Shown here in pieces: positions 7,786 to 15,463 of a DNA stretch of 17,978 bases. The notes under the pieces are model-generated. The model did no database searches. It was not told where the DNA came from and saw nothing but the letters and a program-made list of their open reading frames with translations. A program made the position numbers and the translations under genes. Position 1 is the stretch's first letter. Every line of letters starts with the position of its first letter. Origin of the DNA: an uncultured Flavobacteriaceae bacterium (lineage in GTDB: Bacteria > Bacteroidota > Bacteroidia > Flavobacteriales > Flavobacteriaceae); assembly GCA_913052425.1 (NCBI GenBank), contig CAJXEG010000006.1, positions 1 to 17,978 on the forward strand, in the 5' to 3' direction.

Positions 7786-7812
7786 GCCTTAGCTTATTGC
7801 TAGGGTTTAAAA
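7780..7812. terminator. Hairpin between convergent genes that contains both stop codons
   Basis: The arms at 7780-7793 and 7799-7812 pair over 14 positions (two G-U wobbles) around a TTATT loop. The TAA stop of the DUF5916 gene (7783-7785) lies in one arm; the TAG of the leftward gene (plus-strand CTA, 7800-7802) spans the loop-proximal base of the other. A long T-tract after the stem is lacking on both strands, so it may act as a 3'-end stabiliser as much as a terminator. Confidence 0.5.
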
Positions 7813-8228
7813 AAATCATCTTCCTCAATGACCATGAAGTTCCCTTCCATGGATGCGTCATAGAAGAAGGTAAAGGTGTGACGTTCCCCATAATTGATGA
7901 CTGTTTTTTGAAGGTCTTCAAAGTAAAACTCCTTTGATTTGTACTGTAAATAAACTCTGGAAATGGGCAATCCGGTAAACAAATATTCCTCATTGTTACG
8001 GATATAAACGTGGTTCAAGTATTTTTTGTACTGATCTCGAACGCAAACAATGATATCGTGATCTACAGTATTTTTAACCAACAAAAAGGTATTGGATATG
8101 GGAGCGACTAAATCCGGAGGAAAACGATCCGCAAAGGTTTTGTCCCCAGTTTCACCTCTTTGTGCTAGAATGGTAATGGGCAAAGTGAGCAAAATTGCTA
8201 AAAAAGTATATTTCAAACAAAATTTCAT
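7800..8228 (-). CDS. Small secreted protein of unknown function
   Basis: 142 residues. A clear Sec signal peptide (hydrophobic core 8-21, likely cleavage after ILA at about residue 22) directs it to the periplasm or beyond; there is no lipobox. The mature part is polar and beta-rich, with repeated short aromatic strands (RVYLQYKSKEFYFED, residues about 91-105; HTFTFFYDA) and an acidic C-terminus (EEDDFFKP). Together with the segment LLVKNTVDHDIIVCVRD it looks like a small beta-sandwich. I do not recognise a named family and propose no function. It is 80 bases downstream (in its own direction) of the leftward alpha/beta hydrolase gene, so the two could be co-transcribed. The coding call is strong because of the signal peptide and the tight convergent arrangement. 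Confidence 0.75.
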   Translation of the reverse strand: MKFCLKYTFLAILLTLPITILAQRGETGDKTFADRFPPDLVAPISNTFLLVKNTVDHDIIVCVRDQYKKYLNHVYIRNNEEYLFTGLPISRVYLQYKSKEFYFEDLQKTVINYGERHTFTFFYDASMEGNFMVIEEDDFFKP

Positions 8229-8308
8229 TTTGAAAAAACTATTTAACTAAAGTTAGGAATTTATCTAATAATTATAAAGCCCGATGATCAAAAATGAATA
8301 AAAATCTA

Positions 8309-9169
8309 TTAGTTTTTCAAAAAATCAAAGATTTCATCGATCACCCTATCATCCCTCAAAATCCTTCGGTGACCGAGCCCCTTGGTAATGATCAATCTCC
8401 CTTTTTTAAGGTTTTTGTCAATATTGACAGCATTGAAAAGCGCGACCTCCCTATCATTTTCATCGTGAATCACCAGAGTATTGGCTTGAATTGAACGGGC
8501 CGAAAAAGCAGTTGAAAATTCTGAAATTTTTTTGTTTGTTTTTCGGAAAAAATAATCCAACATCAACTTTCTGGCTTTTTGTCCCAATCCAATCAAATCA
8601 AAATAATTTTCAAATAGGTCCATTGACTGATCAAAAGGGCTGATCAATATTAATTTTTTGATTTCGGGATGGTGAGCACAAACATGAGCACTCGAAAATC
8701 CGCCCCCGGAATGCCCTAAAACGGCTTCAAAAGGCCCCCACTGATTCAATAATGTATCCAATGTGAGAATAAACTCGGGGAGATTGGTGGTCACACCACT
8801 AGATTTGCCATGGGCAGGTGCATCAAAGGCATAAATGTCGCAATCCAAAAGCATTAATTTTTCTATTATTTTAAAAAAATTAGTCGCTCTACCGCTCCAC
8901 CCATGCATGAGCATGATCTTGGGGCCCTTTCCCTTCCAATGATAACAAAAAATACTTTTATCCAGCCCCTGGATGTGAACAGAGGATTTTTGTGCCTTTG
9001 ACAATACAGGAGTTTCTCGTTCTAGAAATTGATACCTAAAAGGTTTGGCAAAGAAAAAAGCGGCCAATCGCATCGCCAAGTAAGGGTGCAAGAACTCAAG
9101 CATCCTTAATGTATATTTAAAAGCGGAGGGAAGTACGATCCCCTGATTGTCATTTCTGGGCTTGTCCAT
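8309..9169 (-). CDS. Alpha/beta hydrolase
   Basis: 286 residues with no signal peptide. The fold is shown by the oxyanion-loop motif MLMHGWSGR (87-94), the nucleophile elbow GHSGGG with Ser154, the acid in HDENDREV (probably Asp239) and the catalytic His267 in GLGHRR, so the triad is complete. The N-terminal FLHPYLAMRLAAFFFAKP (26-43) is typical of a Bacteroidota subgroup annotated only as alpha/beta hydrolase, and may be a membrane-contacting helix. The substrate is probably a carboxylic ester, but nothing in the sequence specifies it. An SD-like AAAGGAG lies upstream, but about 18 bases from the ATG, too far to be decisive. It may share a transcript with the small secreted protein gene further left. 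Confidence 0.88.
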   Translation of the reverse strand: MDKPRNDNQGIVLPSAFKYTLRMLEFLHPYLAMRLAAFFFAKPFRYQFLERETPVLSKAQKSSVHIQGLDKSIFCYHWKGKGPKIMLMHGWSGRATNFFKIIEKLMLLDCDIYAFDAPAHGKSSGVTTNLPEFILTLDTLLNQWGPFEAVLGHSGGGFSSAHVCAHHPEIKKLILISPFDQSMDLFENYFDLIGLGQKARKLMLDYFFRKTNKKISEFSTAFSARSIQANTLVIHDENDREVALFNAVNIDKNLKKGRLIITKGLGHRRILRDDRVIDEIFDFLKN

Positions 9170-9176
9170 GAATTAA

Positions 9177-9365
9177 ATGCTGACTTATAAAACTCCTTTA
9201 AAAATTACCATAGGCGAAAGTAAATCAAGAAATCATATTATGATTCGGTTGAGGTATTTGAAACAGACCTATGTTTTTATAACTCCTATCGATGATGATC
9301 AATTTGGAAAAAGGTGGAAATATATTACAATTGATTTAAAAATTATTGAAATATTGGGAATTTGA
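9177..9365 (+). CDS. Doubtful small open frame in the divergent intergenic region
   Basis: A 62-codon frame rich in Ile, Lys and Arg, with no signal peptide, no recognisable domain and no visible RBS. Its ATG is 8 bases from the start of the leftward hydrolase gene, so it would occupy that gene's promoter. The residue pattern is compatible with chance in AT-rich DNA. The 300 bases between the two flanking genes (9170-9469) otherwise hold only the tandem repeat at 9366-9394 and no clear promoter box. Confidence 0.2.
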   Translation: MLTYKTPLKITIGESKSRNHIMIRLRYLKQTYVFITPIDDDQFGKRWKYITIDLKIIEILGI

Positions 9366-9394
9366 ATGAAAGGTTATGAAAGGTTATGAAAGGT
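9366..9394 (+). repeat. 10-bp tandem direct repeat, 2.9 copies
   Basis: ATGAAAGGTT is repeated at 9366-9375, 9376-9385 and 9386-9394 (last base missing), about 75-100 bases before the NTF2-like lipoprotein gene. The period is close to one turn of the DNA helix, so repeated sites would face the same side. Confidence 0.8.
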
Positions 9395-9469
9395 AAACTA
9401 AAAACCCCTATTAAATGATTTTTACTAAAATTTTATAAATTCACAGTAATATTAACCGATACTTTAATT

Positions 9470-9979
9470 ATGAAAATCTTTAAAACTTCAATACTCGTTC
9501 TTATTGCTACCCTACTCTTTTCCTGCCAGCCTACCGTAGAGTCTGCACCGGAAATTGATTTAACAACTTATAATCTCAATTTAGCTACCGCCCAAAAACT
9601 CTTCGCCTCTTTTTCGACCGAAGATATTGAAAGTCAAAAACCACTCTTGTGTCCCGGCATCACTCATTATTCTCCCTTTTATGGAAGTGAACCCTCTAAA
9701 ATGGAAGGATTTTTGGCTGCCAGTAAGGCATGGATGGACAACTTTGATGAAATAACTTATAACGACCCAAAATGGTTTCCCGGAACAGATGAGTCAGGAA
9801 AGCCCGATGGTTCTGTGATGACCATGGGAAAATGGACGGCCAAAAATACTGCTACAGGCAATGTCATCAACATCAATGCCTTTCACACTTTTGAATTCAA
9901 TGAAAAAAATCAAATTCATGAAACAAGAGACTTTTTTGATGCCTCCGGTGTAATGGCAGCTGCGATGAAAACTGAATAA
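9470..9979 (+). CDS. NTF2-like (SnoaL-type) lipoprotein
   Basis: 169 residues. The signal peptide ends in the lipobox LFSC with Cys19 as the lipidation site, so the protein is membrane-anchored in the envelope. The mature domain has the layout of the NTF2/SnoaL cone fold: a helix with Ala-rich LATAQKLFASF, a central segment with GITHYSPF and MEGFLAASKAW, then beta strands (MTMGKWTA, ININAFHTFEFNEKNQI) and a C-terminal ETRDFFDASG. Such domains bind small ligands or act as isomerases, but no catalytic set can be named here. A terminator follows, so it is a single-gene unit. The lipoprotein nature is confident; the fold assignment is by pattern and moderately sure. Confidence 0.78.
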   Translation: MKIFKTSILVLIATLLFSCQPTVESAPEIDLTTYNLNLATAQKLFASFSTEDIESQKPLLCPGITHYSPFYGSEPSKMEGFLAASKAWMDNFDEITYNDPKWFPGTDESGKPDGSVMTMGKWTAKNTATGNVININAFHTFEFNEKNQIHETRDFFDASGVMAAAMKTE

Positions 9980-10002
9980 TCAATTAATCAACTGATAAAA
10001 AC

Positions 10003-10032
10003 AAAGCTCATCTCTACAGAAGGGCTTTTTTT
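10003..10032 (+). terminator. Rho-independent terminator after the NTF2-like lipoprotein gene
   Basis: AAAGCTC pairs with GGGCTTT (one G-U wobble) around a 12-base loop and runs into seven T residues. It lies 23 bases after the stop codon and separates this gene from the sulfatase. Confidence 0.7.
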
Positions 10033-10052
10033 ATCTCCTCGATACCATTTAA

Positions 10053-10060
10053 TATATTTG
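10053..10060 (+). promoter_or_regulatory. -7 promoter box for the sulfatase gene
   Basis: TATATTTG is an exact TAnnTTTG match 19 bases before the ATG. No TTG lies at the -33 distance; the region there is the T-run of the preceding terminator. Confidence 0.4.
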
Positions 10061-10079
10061 AGTTAGAAAGCCTTCTTTT

Positions 10080-11696
10080 ATGAAAAAAAGATTCCTGACA
10101 CTGTCAATTGTTTCAATGGTTGTAATCGGCCTAACTTCGGCTAAGACCACGTATCAACGACCAACGCCAACTATAACCAATTCTTTAAATTCAAATACAA
10201 ACTTTAAAAAAAACAAACCCAATATTCTTTTCATCGCGGTAGACGACATGAACGATTGGGTAGGCTATCTAAACGGGCATGGCCGAATGAAAATCCATAC
10301 CCCAAACATAGACAGACTGGCACGTGCTTCGATGGTTTTTACCAATGCTCACACCCCCTCTCCTGCATGCGCGCCGGCTCGTGCAGCCATACTTACGGGG
10401 GTCCATCATGCCCGATCCGGCATTCAAAACACCCACTGGGGAGATGGCCCCGAATGGAGAAAGTTTCCCCATCTAAAAAATGTAGAAACCCTGGAACAAT
10501 TTTTTAAAAACAGAGGCTATAAGACCCTTGGAGCAGGGAAAATTTATCACAGTCAGGCTCCACCATGGACTCCCACCAGTCAGGTGGAACCCGAAAACTG
10601 GGATTTTTATTACCCCAGTCCCTACATCTCCCACCCCTATCAAATTCGTGCACCTGATGAAGTCATCTATCCCAAAGAAGTAGATAACAAGAGTAGACCC
10701 GGAGAATCCGATGGAAGCGGTAAAAGTAGTTGGTGGACATGGGGCCCCCTGGCTGTTAAAGATCAAAAAATGGCCGACTATCATATAGTAGATTGGGCCA
10801 ACCATCAACTCAAATTAGATCATAAGCAACCTTTTTTTCTTGCCGTAGGAACTTGGAAACCGCACGACCCTTGGGAAGTACCACAAAAGTATTTTGACTT
10901 ATATCCATTGGAAGACATCGTTTTACCCTTCCATAAAGAAAATGACCTATTGGACGCTTTTGACCACGGCAGACGCTGGATTCACAAATGGGTGGAAGAT
11001 AATAAACAGTGGGTAAAGGTGGTACAATCCTATGCGGCAGCCATCACCTTCACCGATGCCATGATCGGTAGGTTGTTGGATCAACTGAAAGAATCAAAAT
11101 ATGCTGACAATACAATCATTGTACTGTGGTCGGATCATGGAATGCATATGGGAGAAAAGGAAAACATCGAAAAATTTACACTTTGGGAGCGATCCACACG
11201 TGTACCGTTAATCATATCGTATCCAGGGGTAATACAAGGAAAGACAAGCTGTGACCAACCCGTTAGCCTGATGGATATTTACCCTACTCTGGTAGAACTC
11301 TCCGGTTTTGAAAAGCCAGCACATTTGGACGGTCACAGTCTGCTTCCTCAAATCAAAAATCCAAATGCTTTAACTGCTCCTGTCATTAGCAGCTATCAGT
11401 TTACCTGGACAGAAAAACCTTTTGCTGGTCATGCCGTGAGGAGCAAAAACTATCGTTACATCTACTACCCCGACATAGGTCTTGAAGAATTATACGACCA
11501 TCAATCTGATCCCAACGAATGGAATAATATTGCTTACAAAAAGGAAAATAAAAAAATCATTAAAAGTCACAGAAAAGTGCTCTTGGAAATCTTGCCACAA
11601 CTCCAATGGAAATTGGAAAATCCTGAGGGTTATAAGATAGAACCCAATGGGAATATAAGTTTTTTGAACTACAATGAATTGTTAGAAAAAAACTAG
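10080..11696 (+). CDS. S1-family sulfatase, iduronate-2-sulfatase-like
   Basis: 538 residues. A signal peptide of about 21 residues places it in the periplasm. Metal-binding residues are visible as Asp55-Asp56 (AVDD) and Asp352-His353 (SDHG). The maturation motif is CAPARAAILTG, with Cys97 the residue expected to become formylglycine and Arg101 completing CxPxR; Lys365 is a likely sulfate-binding residue. A maturase (FGE or anSME type) must be encoded elsewhere. The overall pattern (WGPLAVKDQKMADYH, VGTWKPHDPW, LYDHQSDPNEW) is that of the iduronate-2-sulfatase-like branch acting on glycan sulfate esters; the exact substrate is unknown. It lies 140 bases ahead of the cytochrome and DUF1552 pair in the same direction. 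An imperfect CTCAAA/TTTGAG repeat after its stop is a poor terminator, so read-through is possible. Confidence 0.92.
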   Translation: MKKRFLTLSIVSMVVIGLTSAKTTYQRPTPTITNSLNSNTNFKKNKPNILFIAVDDMNDWVGYLNGHGRMKIHTPNIDRLARASMVFTNAHTPSPACAPARAAILTGVHHARSGIQNTHWGDGPEWRKFPHLKNVETLEQFFKNRGYKTLGAGKIYHSQAPPWTPTSQVEPENWDFYYPSPYISHPYQIRAPDEVIYPKEVDNKSRPGESDGSGKSSWWTWGPLAVKDQKMADYHIVDWANHQLKLDHKQPFFLAVGTWKPHDPWEVPQKYFDLYPLEDIVLPFHKENDLLDAFDHGRRWIHKWVEDNKQWVKVVQSYAAAITFTDAMIGRLLDQLKESKYADNTIIVLWSDHGMHMGEKENIEKFTLWERSTRVPLIISYPGVIQGKTSCDQPVSLMDIYPTLVELSGFEKPAHLDGHSLLPQIKNPNALTAPVISSYQFTWTEKPFAGHAVRSKNYRYIYYPDIGLEELYDHQSDPNEWNNIAYKKENKKIIKSHRKVLLEILPQLQWKLENPEGYKIEPNGNISFLNYNELLEKN

Positions 11697-11836
11697 AACT
11701 CAAAAGAATCAAAAGATCTTCAATCCCTCTTTGAGGTTTTATCCGATGGTTATTCACTTGGAAAGATGAAACATAATTTTTAATTTTAAAAAGCGAAATA
11801 TAAGGAACCTTTGAAAACCGTTAACGTCAGTTCATC

Positions 11837-14800
11837 ATGAATCGCATTTTGCTGATTGCAATTACTTTTACTTTAGTATTATTTGGGCTGCTTCTGATTC
11901 CTCTGGATGGCAATGTAGACAACACTTTTGTGTTTTTTATTGGGAGGTTCCACCCCATCATTCTCCATTTGCCCATCGGTGCATTGGTGGTTCTTTTTTT
12001 AATGGAAATCATCAACAGGTTCCGCCCGGAACTAAATTTGGATGCTGCCTGTAATATTTTGCTGTGGTTTTCTGTAGTGAGCATCATTCCAACCATCACC
12101 CTAGGTTTTCTTCTGGCATCGAGTGGCAGCTATGAAGATGAATTGTTAAACTTTCACAAATGGCTGGGTTGGTTTACGGCTTTAATTTGTATTTGGCTGG
12201 TCGTATTGCGTCAAAAAAAATCTTCTGCCCAACCCAATGGCATATCGCGCATCTATTACCTCTTTTTATCCTCAAGTGTAGTACTGCTGTCATTGGCCGG
12301 TCATTATGGTGGCCATCTAACCCATGGGGAAGACTATTTGACAAGATACATGCCCACTGGCATGAAAACTCTTTTGGATATTGACAATGCTGAGGATGAG
12401 TATTTGGTCATCAACACTCCGGCTGATTCTACCTCAAAAGAGGCATTGTATTTTAAAAATAACATCAGACCAATTGTAGAAACCTATTGCTTTGAATGCC
12501 ATGGGGAAGAAAAGCAAAAAGGGGATATGCGGTTGGACACTTTGCATTGGAACATGATCAATGGTCGTGATGCCGAGAGATGGCACTCCGCCCTGAATGT
12601 CATTAATCTGGGAGAAATGCCTCCGAAAAAAAAGGCACAATTAAAGGATGGAGAGCGTCGTCAACTGGTGAATTGGTTGTCAGATAATCTAAAAAAAGCT
12701 GCCATCGCCAAGCAAAAGGATAATAAAAGTGTGATGCGAAGGCTGACCAAAGTTCAATACACCAACAGTTTAAATGAATTGCTTGGAGTGTCTGTCAATT
12801 TTGGGGATGCGCTGCCCGACGATGGAAAATCGAAAATGGGATTCAGCAACAATGGAAACATCCTCCAAACCTCAGCCCTCCACATTGATTATTATCAAAA
12901 AATAGCCCGGGAGGCTATGGACAAAGCCATTGTTTTTGGATCTAAACCCAAGTCAAAACGATATAAAGTTAAAATGGGAAAAAATTTAGGAGATGGGATT
13001 TCAGCTGCTGAATTTGGAGGCTATCAAACAGCCCCGGTCAACAATGAAGATTTAGTGGTAGAAATCTTAAACGGTCAAGGAAAACCCATTCAAAATTTAC
13101 CCGAATCTGAAGGCGATTCTTTAATCCGAATTAAGAACAATATAGGAATTGGCATGAGAGGCTCTGCCAGTAATCGCTACAGTGTTGTCAAAGAGGGCAT
13201 GGTGTTGAATTCGGCATTACCCGCCAAAGAAGTTACTCCAAAGTCGTGGCAAGGGCCCTCCCCCAACCTGAAGTTATTGATCAAACAAGATTTCCCAAGG
13301 TCAGGAGATTTCGCTTTCAGGGTTGAAGCCTCCAGAGGCTATAACTCTATGGCCATTGAACGACTTATTGATCTGAGAAATGATCAACCGGCAACGGCAT
13401 CCTCAAAAACGATTCATATCGCCGCTAAAGACGTCAAATACAACAATGATTTTGTTTTAAAAAACAATCATTGGTTAATGCCCAAAGATGTTGCAAAAAA
13501 TGTCGAGGCCAAATTCACCTACCATGTGCCCATATCCGGTTTATACCAGATAGATTTGATCCACCCCTACGTTTCAGATGATGCAATGCCGTCTTATCAA
13601 ATAAGTCTGCTGGGACGAAAAAAAGAAGGCATAGTGGGAAAACGTCTCAACATGGATATATCGCAAAAAAACCAAAAAAAAATCACAACCCCCATTACAT
13701 TGGTCTACCTGTCCGAAGGAGAACATCAAGGTACTATAGGAGGGAAATTTTTCGTTGGTTTTAGCCATATAGCGATCCACCCCTTGCCAGAGGATGATCC
13801 ATTGCCCAAGATACTTGAAAAAGAGGCCATCAAAGACAATTCAAAATATGCTAATGTCAATCCATCCATTCAGGTATTTGCAGGTTCTAGAACAGATGAT
13901 GGAATGGATTATAAACCTTTTTCAAAATCTGTTGAAGTGACTGCACCAATGGGGGAAATTCAAAAATTTGAGTTTACCGCCAGACTAGAAAATTTACCCA
14001 TTCCTTTGGGCAGCGATGATGTCAGTGGAGAATTGGCCAACATCTTTACGGTAGGACTTTGGAACAATCATTTGGTAAAGGAAAGTAGTCTTAAGGGCCC
14101 TCCCCTGCTTATAAAATCGGTAGAATTTGAAGCACCCTATTATCCCGTTTGGCCGCCAGAAAGTCATACCTCTATATTTTTCGATTCTCCCAACAAAGCC
14201 ATCGCCAAAACCTACGCAAAGGAAGTCATCAGTCGATTCATGCAACGCGCCTTCAGGAGACCTCTTAATCCCGGCGAATTGAACCGCTATATGGGTTTTT
14301 GGGAAAATATAAAAGACGATTTTGACCGTTTCGAAGACGGGGTCAAGGAAGTACTCATCGCAGTGCTGTGTTCTCCCAATTTCATCTACCTGTTTGAACC
14401 CGAAATTCCCGAATTGGAAGATTCGGAAGATCAATTTTATCTGGCTTCGCAATTGTCCTACTTCCTTTGGAACTCACCCCCCGATGAAACATTAACTGCT
14501 TTGGCCGCCGAAGGTAATCTATACGATGAATTGTCCGAGCAGATTGATCGTATGATTGACAGCCCTAAAATTGCTCAATTGGTCAATTCCTTTAGCTATG
14601 AATGGCTGCGTTTGGATCGGCACAAAAGCATGGATGTAGATGTGCAAGAATATGAGGATTTTACACGATTTGTAAAAGAAGACATGTTCAAGGAAACCTA
14701 CAATTTTGTCCACCATGTCCTAAAAAATAATTTGAGTATACTGAATTTTATAGATTCAGATTTTGCCATGCTCAATCAGAACCTTGCCGAGTTCTATGGT

Positions 14801-15463
14801 ATTGAAGGTGTGAAGGGAAATGAATTTCGCCCGGTGACCCTCACAGAAAATCAAGAGAGAGGCGGTTTGCTTTCCCAAGGGTCTTTTCTGAGTGGGCATT
14901 CCGATGGCGTTCAAGCCCACCCCATCAAACGAGCGGTATGGTTAAAAGAAAAAATACTGGGAGACCACCCCCCTGCTCCCCCACCGAATGTTCCCGAATT
15001 GGATCCGGAAACCCCCGGCTTTGAAAATCTTACACTTAAAGAACAATTATTCTTACACAGAAATAAAGTGTCTTGTATGGATTGTCATCAAAAAATTGAT
15101 CCTTTTGGCGTAGTATTTGAAAATTACGATGCTGTCGGGCGATTTCAATTAACAACAAAAGACAAGCTTATCGATTCCAAATCGAAATTACCTGATGGTA
15201 CAGAAGTCGAAGGAATAGCGGGGATTAAAGATTATATTTTAACGTTAAAAAAAGACCATTTCACAAAATCTTTGGTGGAAAACCTATTTGCTTATGCCCT
15301 TGGTCGTGATGTTGGTTTTGCAGATGAGGAAGAAATTAATAATATTGTAGAGGAAGTCATTGATGATGATTATCGATTTAAGACCGTTATAGAACAAATC
15401 GTTTTAAGTCCGTCGTTTTATAAAAAAGAACAAAGTTGGTTTAACAAAATAGTTGGAAGATGA
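11837..15463 (+). CDS. DUF2231-like membrane domain fused to Planctomycete-type cytochrome c and DUF1587/1595/1592/1588/1585
   Basis: 1208 residues. After an N-terminal helix (about 1-21), residues 33-168 form a DUF2231-like membrane domain with four or five helices and spaced histidines: H39 and H44 in FHPIILHLP, H107, and H156, H160 and H163 in GHYGGHLTH. Next is a Planctomycete-type cytochrome c (about 203-288) with CFECH at 218-222 and a possible axial Met261 in GEMPP. DUF1587 (about 299-365) follows, then a long beta-rich, carbohydrate-binding-like middle (about 370-790), DUF1595 (about 794-860), DUF1592 (about 864-1000), DUF1588 (about 1007-1100, with a second CxxCH, CMDCH, at 1080-1084) and DUF1585 to the end. 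It is predicted to be an inner-membrane-anchored dihaem periplasmic protein. The reaction is unknown. The ATGA overlap with the DUF1552 gene indicates coupled expression. Domain names are recognised by motif; boundaries are approximate. Confidence 0.9.
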   Translation: MNRILLIAITFTLVLFGLLLIPLDGNVDNTFVFFIGRFHPIILHLPIGALVVLFLMEIINRFRPELNLDAACNILLWFSVVSIIPTITLGFLLASSGSYEDELLNFHKWLGWFTALICIWLVVLRQKKSSAQPNGISRIYYLFLSSSVVLLSLAGHYGGHLTHGEDYLTRYMPTGMKTLLDIDNAEDEYLVINTPADSTSKEALYFKNNIRPIVETYCFECHGEEKQKGDMRLDTLHWNMINGRDAERWHSALNVINLGEMPPKKKAQLKDGERRQLVNWLSDNLKKAAIAKQKDNKSVMRRLTKVQYTNSLNELLGVSVNFGDALPDDGKSKMGFSNNGNILQTSALHIDYYQKIAREAMDKAIVFGSKPKSKRYKVKMGKNLGDGISAAEFGGYQTAPVNNEDLVVEILNGQGKPIQNLPESEGDSLIRIKNNIGIGMRGSASNRYSVVKEGMVLNSALPAKEVTPKSWQGPSPNLKLLIKQDFPRSGDFAFRVEASRGYNSMAIERLIDLRNDQPATASSKTIHIAAKDVKYNNDFVLKNNHWLMPKDVAKNVEAKFTYHVPISGLYQIDLIHPYVSDDAMPSYQISLLGRKKEGIVGKRLNMDISQKNQKKITTPITLVYLSEGEHQGTIGGKFFVGFSHIAIHPLPEDDPLPKILEKEAIKDNSKYANVNPSIQVFAGSRTDDGMDYKPFSKSVEVTAPMGEIQKFEFTARLENLPIPLGSDDVSGELANIFTVGLWNNHLVKESSLKGPPLLIKSVEFEAPYYPVWPPESHTSIFFDSPNKAIAKTYAKEVISRFMQRAFRRPLNPGELNRYMGFWENIKDDFDRFEDGVKEVLIAVLCSPNFIYLFEPEIPELEDSEDQFYLASQLSYFLWNSPPDETLTALAAEGNLYDELSEQIDRMIDSPKIAQLVNSFSYEWLRLDRHKSMDVDVQEYEDFTRFVKEDMFKETYNFVHHVLKNNLSILNFIDSDFAMLNQNLAEFYGIEGVKGNEFRPVTLTENQERGGLLSQGSFLSGHSDGVQAHPIKRAVWLKEKILGDHPPAPPPNVPELDPETPGFENLTLKEQLFLHRNKVSCMDCHQKIDPFGVVFENYDAVGRFQLTTKDKLIDSKSKLPDGTEVEGIAGIKDYILTLKKDHFTKSLVENLFAYALGRDVGFADEEEINNIVEEVIDDDYRFKTVIEQIVLSPSFYKKEQSWFNKIVGR

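Noticed and set aside
7599..7993. Open frames on both strands across the end of the DUF5916 gene and the secreted-protein gene
   Set aside because: They overlap two better supported genes in other frames and would run through the convergent hairpin.
10256..10808. Open frames overlapping the sulfatase active-site region on both strands
   Set aside because: The sulfatase frame contains the CxPxR motif and metal ligands; the alternatives are Cys-, Gly- or Pro-rich shadows.
11697..11836. Promoter and terminator in the gap between the sulfatase and the cytochrome-type gene
   Set aside because: Only a 7-of-8 match to the -7 box (AACCTTTG, 11806-11813) and an imperfect long-loop repeat (11699-11735) are present; neither is strong enough to call.
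12213..12222. Run of eight A inside the DUF2231-like part as a frameshift or slippage site
   Set aside because: The frame is continuous through it and no alternative product is evident; A-runs of this size are common in this low-GC sequence.
13994..14716. Antisense open frames opposite the DUF1592-type gene, including one of about 150 codons
   Set aside because: The sense strand carries unmistakable DUF1595/DUF1592 motifs here; the antisense product has no signal or domain.
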